Positions 26,752 through 34,143 of a stretch of DNA of 64,000 bases are shown here, piece after piece (positions within the stretch are counted from its first letter, which is position 1; every line of letters begins with the position of its first letter). The notes beneath the pieces are model-generated. The model searched no databases. It was not told where the DNA came from and saw only the letters and a program-made list of their open reading frames with translations. This DNA comes from Labrys monachus (GTDB lineage Bacteria > Pseudomonadota > Alphaproteobacteria > Rhizobiales > Labraceae). The stretch lies in the NCBI RefSeq assembly GCF_030814655.1, contig NZ_JAUSVK010000001.1, forward strand, positions 6,455,001-6,519,000. Reading direction: 5' to 3'. The translations under genes and the position numbers were made by a program.

Positions 26752-26885
26752 CCCGGGTGCGCGGACGTCCCGTCCGCTTCTGCCTGGACGTGCAGGCAGG
26801 CGGAGATCTCTTTGGCCGTCGCCCGTCGACGCAGCTGTTGCGCCCAGCCGAAGGCAAGAGCGGACGGGACGTCCGCGCACCCGGG
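26752..26885. repeat. 134-bp element with perfect 26-bp terminal inverted repeats
   Basis: The left arm 26752-26777 (CCCGGGTGCGCGGACGTCCC...) and the right arm 26860-26885 are exact reverse complements over 26 bases. The centre has no obvious ORF. Each arm contains the palindromic core GGACGTCC. The element fills the gap between the two YejA-like genes. Size and ends resemble a MITE or BIME; no target-site duplication is evident. Confidence 0.85.
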
Positions 26886-26898
26886 AAGCGAGCCCCTC

Positions 26899-28749
26899 TT
26901 GAAAAGCCATCAGCCCCCATCAATCCCCCTCGACCGCCGCACCCTGCTCAAGGCCGGCTTCGCCGGTGCCGCCAGCGCCCTGCTGCCGGCAGGGGCGCGC
27001 GGTGCCGAGATCGAAAGCCATGGCCTGTCGAGCTTCGGCGACCTCAAATATCCGCCGGGCTTCAAGGCCTTCGCCTATGTCCGCCCCGACGCGCCGAAGG
27101 GCGGCGTGTTTTCGCAGCAATTGTCCCAGACGATCTACAATCAGGGCTTCAACACCTTCGACAGCCTGCACATCTACATCCTCAAGGGCGACGGCGCGGC
27201 CGGCATGGATGCCTGCTTCGCCACGCTGCTCGCCCGCGCCTGGGACGAGCCGGACGCGATGTACGGCTATGCGGCGCAGTCGGTCGCCGTCTCGGCCGAC
27301 CGGCTGACCTACCGCTTCCGCCTCCGGCCGGGCCTTTCCTTCCATGACGGCTCGCCGCTGACGGCGGCGGACTGCGCCTGGTCCTTCAACACGCTGAAGG
27401 CGCAGGGCCATCCCTATCTCGGCGAGGCGCTGCGCGCCTTCGTCGAGGCGGTGGCGGAGGCGCCGGACCTGGTCCGCGTCACCCTGGCGCCGGGGCGAGG
27501 GCGCGATCTGCCGCTGGTGGTCGCCGGCCTGCCTATCTTCTCCAAGGCCTGGTGGGCGGGGCGGGATTTCGGCCGGTCCTCCCTCGACGTGCCGCTCGGC
27601 AGCGGGCCCTACAAGGTCGGCCGGGTCGCTCCCGGCCAGGCGATCGCCTTTGAGCGGGTGACGGACTGGTGGGGCGCGGCACTGCCGAGCCAGGTCGGCT
27701 CCCACAATTTCGACCGGCTCGTCTATGAATATTACCGCGACCGGGCGAGCGCCTTTCTCGGCTTCACCGCCCGCAACTTCCTGTTCCGCGAGGAGGTCAA
27801 CTCGATCAACTGGGCGACGGGGTATAATTTCCCGGCGGCCAAGGACGGGCGGGTCCGGCGCGAGTCGGTGCCGGACTACACGCCGTCGGGCGCGCAGGGT
27901 TGGCATTTCAACACGCGCCGCGACAAATTCGCCGATCCGCGCGTGCGCCGGGCGATCGGCATGGCCTTGGACTTCGAATGGACCAACAAGTCCATCATGT
28001 TTTCGTCCTACCAGCGCACCACCTCGATCTTCGAGAATTCGCCGCTGAAGGCGACGGGCCTGCCCTCGTCGGAGGAGCGCGCCATCCTGGAGGAATTCCG
28101 CGGCAAGGTGCCGGAAGCGGCGTTCGGCGAGGCGGTGCTGCCGCCGGTCTCGGACGGCTCGGGCGCCGACCGCGCTTTGCTGCAGGCGGCCGGCCGCCTG
28201 CTGGCCGAGGCGGGCTGGACCGTCATCGATCGGGCGCGGCGCAACGCCAAGGGCGAGGCGCTCACCGTCGAGTTCCTCGACGACAGCGACGCCCTGCTCA
28301 AGCACACGCAGCCCTTCATCCAGAATCTCGGCCGCCTCGGCATCGCCGCGAGCTACCGCATCGTCGACGCCGCGCAATACCAGCTGCGCACCGACAATTT
28401 CGACTATGACGTCATGGGCCGGCGGGTCTCGTTCGACCTCACGCCCGGGGAGGGGATGCGCGGCTATTTCTCGAGCCGGGCCGCCGCCATGCCGGGCTCG
28501 CTCAACGCCGCAGGCATCGCCGACCCGGTGGTCGACGCGCTGATCGACAGGATCGTCGCGGCGCAGAGCCGGGCCGAGCTGACGACGCTCTGCCGCGTGC
28601 TCGATCGCGTGCTGCGGGCAGGCTATTACTGGGTGCCGCAATGGTTCCGGCCGAACCACTGGCTCGCTTACTGGGACCTGTTCGAGCGCCGCGATCCGGG
28701 CGTGATCTACATGCTCGGCGCGACCGAGCTGTGGTGGTCGAAGGGGTGA
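26899..28749 (+). CDS. YejA-like peptide ABC transporter substrate-binding protein (copy 2, Tat-type signal)
   Basis: 616 residues if started at the TTG at 26899, which leaves a DRRTLLKAGFAGAASALLPAG leader resembling a twin-arginine signal. No ATG is in frame between the inverted-repeat element and this leader, so the start is uncertain. The mature part parallels copy 1 (FAYVRPDAPKGGVFSQ, LRPGLSFHDGSPLTAADCAWSF, GSGPYKVGRVAPGQ). The two proteins are diverged tandem paralogues, presumably binding different peptides for one importer. No yejB, yejE or yejF lies nearby. GGGAAGCGAG upstream may serve as ribosome-binding site and overlaps the edge of the repeat. Confidence 0.88.
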   Translation: MKSHQPPSIPLDRRTLLKAGFAGAASALLPAGARGAEIESHGLSSFGDLKYPPGFKAFAYVRPDAPKGGVFSQQLSQTIYNQGFNTFDSLHIYILKGDGAAGMDACFATLLARAWDEPDAMYGYAAQSVAVSADRLTYRFRLRPGLSFHDGSPLTAADCAWSFNTLKAQGHPYLGEALRAFVEAVAEAPDLVRVTLAPGRGRDLPLVVAGLPIFSKAWWAGRDFGRSSLDVPLGSGPYKVGRVAPGQAIAFERVTDWWGAALPSQVGSHNFDRLVYEYYRDRASAFLGFTARNFLFREEVNSINWATGYNFPAAKDGRVRRESVPDYTPSGAQGWHFNTRRDKFADPRVRRAIGMALDFEWTNKSIMFSSYQRTTSIFENSPLKATGLPSSEERAILEEFRGKVPEAAFGEAVLPPVSDGSGADRALLQAAGRLLAEAGWTVIDRARRNAKGEALTVEFLDDSDALLKHTQPFIQNLGRLGIAASYRIVDAAQYQLRTDNFDYDVMGRRVSFDLTPGEGMRGYFSSRAAAMPGSLNAAGIADPVVDALIDRIVAAQSRAELTTLCRVLDRVLRAGYYWVPQWFRPNHWLAYWDLFERRDPGVIYMLGATELWWSKG

Positions 28750-28762
28750 CCGAGGAGAGCCC

Positions 28763-29013
28763 CCGGGACCGCAGGCTTCCAGCCCATATGCGCTAACTTT
28801 GCCGACCATAGCGCGATTTTCCTTCTCCCATGCGGGAGAAGGTGGCGCGAAGCGCCGGATGAGGGTCTGGACTTCTGCAATTCCAGCGCGACCCTTGAGC
28901 TATCTGCGTTGAAGTTTAGACCCTCATCCCCCTGCCGGGACCTTCTCCCGAACAGGGAGAAGGCGGGTCTTGCCCATATTTAGCGCTATGGGCTGGAAGC
29001 CTGCGGTCCCGGG
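28763..29013. repeat. Nested 250-bp inverted-repeat element
   Basis: Outer arms of about 33 bases (28763-28795 and 28981-29013; GACCGCAGGCTTCCAGCCCAT and its complement) match except for a one-base indel and the outermost base. Inside are further inverted segments: TTCTCCCATGCGGGAGAAGG then GATGAGGGTCT on the left; AGACCCTCATCCCC, GGGACCTTCTCCCG and GGGAGAAGG on the right. The inner parts belong to the CTTCTCCC...GGATGAGGGT repeat common in rhizobia and resemble 31615-31753. The element occupies most of the 322-base gene-free interval between the YejA-like gene and rplS. Confidence 0.85.
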
Positions 29014-29015
29014 AA

Positions 29016-29048
29016 CGCAAAACGCCGGCCTGGTGAACCAGGCCGGCG
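29016..29048 (-). terminator. Rho-independent terminator of the ffh-rplS operon
   Basis: Perfect 11-bp stem CGCCGGCCTGG / CCAGGCCGGCG with a 4-base loop (29023-29048), followed on the minus strand by GTTTTG. It lies 23 bases beyond the rplS stop codon. Confidence 0.85.
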
Positions 29049-29071
29049 CCGGAAACGCGTGAAGGGACCGC

Positions 29072-29440
29072 TTACTTCTTGTAGTCGGTGCGTTCGGCGA
29101 TACGGGCCGACTTGCCGCGGCGGTCGCGCAGGTAATAGAGCTTGGCGCGGCGGACCTTGCCGCGGCGGACCACCTTGATGGAATCGATCATCGGCGAGTA
29201 GAGCGGGAACACGCGCTCGACGCCTTCGCCATAGGAGATCTTGCGAACCGTGAAGCTTTCCTGCAGGCCGCCGCCGTCACGGGCGATGCACACGCCCTCA
29301 TAGGCCTGAACGCGGCTGCGCTCGCCTTCCACGACCTTGACGTTCACGATGACCGTGTCGCCGGGCTGGAATTCCGGAATGGTCTTGCCGGCCGAGAGGC
29401 GGGCAACTTCTTCCTGCTCGATAGTCTGAATCAAGTTCAT
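29072..29440 (-). CDS. rplS: Ribosomal protein L19 (bL19)
   Basis: 122 residues, typical for bL19. Starts [15 protein letters not shown] with GGAGATCG upstream. Seen: [62 protein letters not shown] and a basic C terminus. It lies at the 30S-50S interface of the ribosome. Last gene of the ffh-rpsP-rimM-HAD-trmD-rplS series, 84 bases after trmD and directly before a strong terminator. Confidence 0.98.
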   Translation of the reverse strand: MNLIQTIEQEEVARLSAGKTIPEFQPGDTVIVNVKVVEGERSRVQAYEGVCIARDGGGLQESFTVRKISYGEGVERVFPLYSPMIDSIKVVRRGKVRRAKLYYLRDRRGKSARIAERTDYKK

Positions 29441-29524
29441 CGTCGATCTCCGCGCGCACCCTTTGGGCGCATCTTGCTCTTGCTTGAGTGGAGGCGAGCC
29501 AATACGCCAATTCCTCACCGGAGT

Positions 29525-30226
29525 CTATTTATTTCGCGGCCTCGTCGGGACGCGTTTTTCCCACAGGTCGGGCCGCCGCGCCTGCGTCAGCGCCTCGGAC
29601 TGGGCGCGCCGCCAGGCCGCGATGTTGCGGTGATGGCCGGAGCGCAGCACGTCCGGGATGTCGCGGCCCTCGAAGCCGAGGGGGCGGGTATAATGGGGAT
29701 ATTCGAGCAGGCCGTTCTCGAAGCTCTCCTCCTCGCCCGAGGTCTCGCCGCCCATGACGCCCGGCAGCAGCCGGACGCAGGCGTCGATCAGCACCATGGC
29801 GCCGAGTTCGCCGCCGGACAGCACATAGTCGCCGATCGAGACCTCCTGCAGCGACCGCGCCTCGATCACCCGCTGGTCGACGCCCTCGAAGCGGCCGCAG
29901 ACGATCACCGCCCCCTCGCCCGCCGCCAGCGCCCGCACATGGGGCTGGGTGAGCGGGGTGCCGCGCGGCGACATCAGGAGGCGCGGCCGGCCGTCGTCGC
30001 CGAGCGCATCGATCGCCTGGGCGAGGACGTCGGCGCGGATCACCATGCCCGGCCCGCCGCCGGCCGGGGTGTCGTCGACCGCCCGATGCCGGCCCTGGCC
30101 GAAATCACGGATGTTGCGCGTCTCCAGCGCCCATTTTCCCCCGGCCAGCGCCTCGCCGCTGAGCGAGACGCCGAGCGGGCCGGGGAACATCTCGGGATAG
30201 AGGGTGAGGATCGAGGCGCGCCACAT
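29525..30226 (-). CDS. trmD: tRNA (guanine-N1-)-methyltransferase
   Basis: 233 residues of the SPOUT class with a trefoil knot. Methylates G37 of tRNAs with SAM, preventing +1 frameshifts. Motifs: [13 protein letters not shown] at the N terminus, [12 protein letters not shown] (substrate loop), [12 protein letters not shown], and the SAM knot [20 protein letters not shown]. Start MWRASIL is chosen (GAGAG just upstream); in-frame ATGs at 30238 and 30241 exist. It follows the HAD gene by about 110 bases and precedes rplS, its usual neighbour. Confidence 0.97.
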   Translation of the reverse strand: MWRASILTLYPEMFPGPLGVSLSGEALAGGKWALETRNIRDFGQGRHRAVDDTPAGGGPGMVIRADVLAQAIDALGDDGRPRLLMSPRGTPLTQPHVRALAAGEGAVIVCGRFEGVDQRVIEARSLQEVSIGDYVLSGGELGAMVLIDACVRLLPGVMGGETSGEEESFENGLLEYPHYTRPLGFEGRDIPDVLRSGHHRNIAAWRRAQSEALTQARRPDLWEKRVPTRPRNK

Positions 30227-30335
30227 GGCAGCTCTCATCATTCGCGAGAAGAAAGGATCAGCTGCCTTCTCCCGCATGGGGGAAGGGACTCGCGTTGCTT
30301 TCTGCAAGGCCCGTGCCGGTTTGTTGCGTTCCCGA

Positions 30336-31031
30336 CTACAGCCCCAGCAGGGGCTTCAGCCGAGGATCGGTGAAGTCGGCGACGGAGAAGACGACATTGG
30401 ATGCGTCGAGTATCGCCGCCTCCAGCATGGTGGTGACGCCGACGGCCCGCATGCCGGCCCGCTCGGCCGCCTCGATGCCGAGCGGCGCGTCCTCGAAGAC
30501 GATGCAATGCGCCGGATCGAGTTTCATCGCCTCGGCGGCGGCGAGGAAGAGATCGGGATGCGGCTTGCCGCGATAGCCCATCGAGGGCGAGACCACGGTG
30601 ACGAAATGGCGGCGCAGGTCGAGCCCGTCGAGCACCAGCGCGGCGTTCTCGGGCGGGGCGGCGGTGGCGACGGACATCGGGCGTCCGGCGCCCAGGCACA
30701 GGTCGATGAAGTCGAGCAGGCCGGGCATCGGCGCCATGCGGCCGCTGTAGATCTCGCGGTAGATCGTCTCCTTGTCGAGGCCGAGCGTGTCGAGCTCCAG
30801 TTCGGACGCGTCCGGCATCGCGGCGCGGACGACCTCGCGGTTGGCCCGCCCCGCCGTCGCCTGGAAGAAGGTGGCGCGGTCGAACGGCAGGCCGCGGCGC
30901 TGGTGCCAGACCTCCCAGGCGTCGTTGTGGACATGCATGTTGTCGACGAGCGTGCCGTCCATGTCGAAGATGAGGCCGGCCACCGGGGCCGGGGCATGCA
31001 GGACGGTTTCGAAGGGAGTGTCAGCGCTCAT
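30336..31031 (-). CDS. HAD-superfamily phosphatase (beta-PGM/GPH-like) embedded in the rimM-trmD operon
   Basis: 231 residues. Motif I is [15 protein letters not shown] (nucleophile Asp), motif [11 protein letters not shown], motif III Lys in [11 protein letters not shown] and motif [19 protein letters not shown] helical cap sits between motif I and II. Family members dephosphorylate phosphoglycolate, sugar phosphates or damaged metabolites; the substrate here is unknown. Its start overlaps the end of rimM by 11 bases, so it is co-translated with a ribosome-maturation gene. The usual order is rpsP-rimM-trmD-rplS, so this gene is an insertion in the block. Confidence 0.9.
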   Translation of the reverse strand: MSADTPFETVLHAPAPVAGLIFDMDGTLVDNMHVHNDAWEVWHQRRGLPFDRATFFQATAGRANREVVRAAMPDASELELDTLGLDKETIYREIYSGRMAPMPGLLDFIDLCLGAGRPMSVATAAPPENAALVLDGLDLRRHFVTVVSPSMGYRGKPHPDLFLAAAEAMKLDPAHCIVFEDAPLGIEAAERAGMRAVGVTTMLEAAILDASNVVFSVADFTDPRLKPLLGL

Positions 31032-31581
31032 CGGTCTTTCCTGTGGGATCTTCGCTCTCGGTGTCTATTTCCTCGGGCAGGACGACGAGAATATGTCCGG
31101 CCTTGACGTCGACCTGCGGCACGATCTGCCGGGTGAAGGGCAGGAGCCAGGGCTTGGCGCCGGTGCCGGCGGGCGTGACCTCGACGATGTCGCCGGCGCC
31201 GAAGTCGAACAGGGCGGTCACCGTGCCGATGACCGTGCCGTCCTCCCGGCGGGCGAGGAGCCCGACCAGGTCGGCATGGAAGAACTCGTCCTCGTCCTCG
31301 GGCGTGCCCAGCGCCTCGCGCTCGGCGAAGAGCTGGAGGTTGACCAGCGCCTCGGCGCCGTTGCGGTCGTTCACGCCCTCGACGCGGGCGATCAGCAGGT
31401 CGTCCTTGAGCGGGCGCAGGCCGGCGAGCCTGATCACTCGTCCCGACTTGGTGGCGAGCGGGCCGTAATCGGCGATGGCGAGCGGCTCTTTGGTATAGGA
31501 TTTCAGCCGCACCTCGCCCTTGAGGCCATGGGCCGCGCCGAAAACGCCGAGCAGAACGAGGTTCTTCGGGGTGGGGGGCAT
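31021..31581 (-). CDS. rimM: 16S rRNA processing / 30S maturation factor RimM
   Basis: 186 residues. An N-terminal beta barrel (LVLLGVFGAAHGLKGEVRLKSYT) binds S19, and a C-terminal PRC-barrel (EFFHADLVGLLARREDGTVIGTVTAL; GHILVVLPEEI) supports folding of the 30S head. Start MPPTPKN; an upstream extension in frame lies within a repeat element and is unlikely. It lies between rpsP and the HAD gene. A repeat element (31615-31753) separates it from rpsP, so the operon may be processed or re-initiated here. Confidence 0.96.
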   Translation of the reverse strand: MPPTPKNLVLLGVFGAAHGLKGEVRLKSYTKEPLAIADYGPLATKSGRVIRLAGLRPLKDDLLIARVEGVNDRNGAEALVNLQLFAEREALGTPEDEDEFFHADLVGLLARREDGTVIGTVTALFDFGAGDIVEVTPAGTGAKPWLLPFTRQIVPQVDVKAGHILVVLPEEIDTESEDPTGKTDER

Positions 31582-31614
31582 GGGATGCCTTGCGTGGAAA
31601 GAGGCACCGAATTT

Positions 31615-31753
31615 CCTTCTCCCGGATGAGGGTCTGGCGTTCGACAAGTCGAGTGCGATTGACCGCACTCTCTCGTCCACGCTTAACCCCTCATCCGCCT
31701 GCCGGGACCCCGAGCATTTCCAAAGGAAATGCGGAGTCCCGATCGGGAGAAGG
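31615..31753. repeat. Composite extragenic repeat between rpsP and rimM
   Basis: CCTTCTCCCGGATGAGGGTCTGG at the left is inverted at the right (CCCTCATCC...CCGGGACC, then GGGAGAAGG). The centre holds a perfect 8-bp hairpin GCATTTCC-AAA-GGAAATGC at 31714-31732. Related in wording to the 28763-29013 element. Position within a ribosomal operon suggests mRNA processing or stabilisation. Confidence 0.75.
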
Positions 31754-31767
31754 CTGCTGATGACCTA

Positions 31768-32127
31768 TCACGCCGCTTCGGCGGCGGCGGCGGCCTTCTT
31801 GGCCTTCTCGGCGGCGCGTTCCTGCGCCTTCTTGCCGGGCTCGGCCTTCTGCGGGTTGCTGCGGGTCTCGCGCGCCAGGACGCCCTGGTCGGCGAGGTGG
31901 CGCAGCACGCGGTCGGTCGGCGTCGCGCCCTTGGCGATCCAGGCCTTCACGGCGTCGAGATCGACGGTCCACCGCGGCTTGTCGCCGTCCTTGGCGAGCA
32001 TCGGGTCGTAGGTGCCGACCTTCTCGATGAAGCGGCCGTCGCGCGGCGAGCGCGAATCGGCGACCACGACCGCATAGAACGGGCGCTTCTTGGCGCCGCG
32101 GCGGGCGAGGCGGATCTTCAGGGACAT
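31768..32127 (-). CDS. rpsP: Ribosomal protein S16 (bS16)
   Basis: 119 residues. Core: [40 protein letters not shown] and a [13 protein letters not shown]-type segment. Beyond residue about 85 there is a Lys/Ala/Glu-rich tail, an extension common in alphaproteobacterial S16. An early-assembly protein of the 30S subunit. It follows ffh by 54 bases on the minus strand. Confidence 0.98.
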   Translation of the reverse strand: MSLKIRLARRGAKKRPFYAVVVADSRSPRDGRFIEKVGTYDPMLAKDGDKPRWTVDLDAVKAWIAKGATPTDRVLRHLADQGVLARETRSNPQKAEPGKKAQERAAEKAKKAAAAAEAA

Positions 32128-32181
32128 GGGATACTCCGTTTCTGTCGTTCTGGGTTGAGAGTCGTAAAGCGGCCGGCGGCG

Positions 32182-33741
32182 CTATTTCTTCTTGCCGCCG
32201 CCGAAGGGGAAGCCCGGCAGGCCGCCGGGCGGTTTCGGGCCGCCGAGGCCGGGAAGGCCCGGCGGCTTGGGCGCGCCGCCGCCGGTGAAGTTCGGCAGCT
32301 GCGGCGGCAGATTGGGCATTGGCGGCATGCCGGGCGGCATCTGCCCCTTCGAGAGGGCCTCCATGGCGCCGGGCGGCAGGGCCGGCATGCCGCCGCCGCC
32401 GAGCCCGAACATCGAGGCCATCTTGCCGAGGCCGCCCTTCTTGGCGCCGCCCATCTTCTTCATCATGTCGGCCATCTGCATATGCATCTTCAGCAGCCGG
32501 TTGATCTGTTCGGGCGTGGTGCCGGAGCCCGCCGCGATGCGGCGCTTGCGCGAGGCCTTGAGGATCTCCGGCTTGCGGCGCTCCTCCGGCGTCATCGAAT
32601 CGATGATGGCGCGCTGGCGCTTGAACACCTTGTCGTCGATGTTGGCGCCGGCGATCTGCTCCTTGATCTTGCCCATGCCGGGCAGGAGGCCGAGCACGCC
32701 GGACATGCCGCCGATCTTCTCCATCTGGATGAGCTGGTCGCGCAGGTCCTCCAGATCGAAATGGCCCTTCTGCATCTTGGCGGCGATCTTGGCCGCCTTC
32801 TCGGCGTCGATCGTCTCGGCCGCGCGCTCGACGAGCGAGACGATGTCGCCCATGCCGAGGATGCGGTTGGCGATGCGGGTGGGATGGAAATCCTCGATCG
32901 CATCGACCTTCTCGCCGGTGCCGACCAGCTTGATCGGCTTGCCGGTGACGGCGCGCATCGACAGCGCGGCGCCGCCGCGGCCGTCGCCGTCGAGACGGGT
33001 CAGCACGATGCCGGTGATGCCGAGGCGGCTGTCGAAGGCGCGGGCGGTGTTGACGGCGTCCTGGCCGGTGAGGGCATCGGCGACCAGCAGCACCTCGTGC
33101 GGATTGGTGGCGGCCTTGACCTCGGCGGCCTCCGTCATCAGCGCCTCGTCGACCGTGGTGCGGCCGGCGGTGTCGAGGAGGACGACGTCGTAGCCGCCGA
33201 AGCGGGCGGCATCCATGGCGCGGCGGGCGATCTGCACGGCGGACTGCCCGGCGACGATCGGCAGCACGGAGACGCCGACCTGCTGGCCGAGCACGGCGAG
33301 CTGCTCCATCGCCGCCGGACGGCGCGTGTCGAGCGAGGCGAGCAGCACCTTCTTCTTGAAGCGGTCGGTCAGGCGCTTGGCGATCTTGGCGGTGGTGGTG
33401 GTCTTGCCCGAGCCCTGCAGGCCGACCATCAGGATCGGCACCGGCGGCACGGCCTCGAGGTCGATCGACTGCTGGTCGGCGCCGAGCGTCTCGATCAGCA
33501 CGTCGTTGACGATCTTGACGACCATCTGGCCGGGCGTCACCGATTTCAGCACCTCGGCGCCGACGGCGCGGGCGCGCACCTTGTCGGTGAAGGAGCGGAC
33601 GACGTCGAGCGCGACGTCCGCCTCGATCAGGGCACGGCGGATCTCGCGCATCGCCTCGCCGACGTCGCCCTCGGTGAGGGAGCCGCGGCGCGTGAGCTTG
33701 TCGAGCACGTCGGACAGACGGGCGGAGAGACCATCGAACAT
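32182..33741 (-). CDS. ffh: Signal recognition particle protein Ffh
   Basis: 519 residues. N domain (MFDGLSARLSDVLDKL), GTPase G domain (G1 GLQGSGKTTTTAKIA near 105, DTRRPAA, G3 DTAGRTTVDEALM, TRLDGDGRGGAAL) and a Met-rich M domain (RKRRIAAGSGTTPEQINRLLKMHMQMADMMKKM) that binds 4.5S RNA and signal sequences. The last 70 residues or so are an unusually Gly/Pro/Met-rich tail (PPGMPPMPNLPPQ) ending GGGKKK. It targets inner-membrane proteins co-translationally with FtsY. First gene of the minus-strand ribosomal operon. Confidence 0.98.
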   Translation of the reverse strand: MFDGLSARLSDVLDKLTRRGSLTEGDVGEAMREIRRALIEADVALDVVRSFTDKVRARAVGAEVLKSVTPGQMVVKIVNDVLIETLGADQQSIDLEAVPPVPILMVGLQGSGKTTTTAKIAKRLTDRFKKKVLLASLDTRRPAAMEQLAVLGQQVGVSVLPIVAGQSAVQIARRAMDAARFGGYDVVLLDTAGRTTVDEALMTEAAEVKAATNPHEVLLVADALTGQDAVNTARAFDSRLGITGIVLTRLDGDGRGGAALSMRAVTGKPIKLVGTGEKVDAIEDFHPTRIANRILGMGDIVSLVERAAETIDAEKAAKIAAKMQKGHFDLEDLRDQLIQMEKIGGMSGVLGLLPGMGKIKEQIAGANIDDKVFKRQRAIIDSMTPEERRKPEILKASRKRRIAAGSGTTPEQINRLLKMHMQMADMMKKMGGAKKGGLGKMASMFGLGGGGMPALPPGAMEALSKGQMPPGMPPMPNLPPQLPNFTGGGAPKPPGLPGLGGPKPPGGLPGFPFGGGKKK

Positions 33742-34143
33742 TCAAATCTTCCCTTGTGCATGAGCCCGAACGCCCGGCGGGGCCTTCGGGCGGGATCATG
33801 CGCCAAACAAGAGTGTCGGCTGCAACGGCTGATGTTGGAGCCTGCCTTCCAAAGAGCAAGACGCACAACGCAAAACGCGCCCGCGGGCGCATCGCGCTGG
33901 CGGGCGTTGGCCTCCATTCTCCGGGAATGGTCGGCGAGCTGGCGTCTTACCGATGTAAGAACGGCCGGCAGATAGGGGAAAAACCCGCCCGAGTCAATGA
34001 AACCATGCGTTTCGCCGCGCAGGGCCGCCGGCCGGCGCCATCCGCCGCCGCCCGAGCCGGGGCAGGAGGACAGGCGAACGGGCTCGGAAACACTATGGTG
34101 CGGGTCAGGGCATGACGCTATCCTCGGTTGCATTCGCGGCCGA
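33742..34143. other. Divergent intergenic region between ffh and the cyclase gene
   Basis: About 400 bases without a credible gene. It must contain the ffh operon promoter (reading left) and any promoter of the cyclase-TPR gene (reading right). No clear -35/-10 pair, palindrome or RNA motif stands out by eye. Confidence 0.4.
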
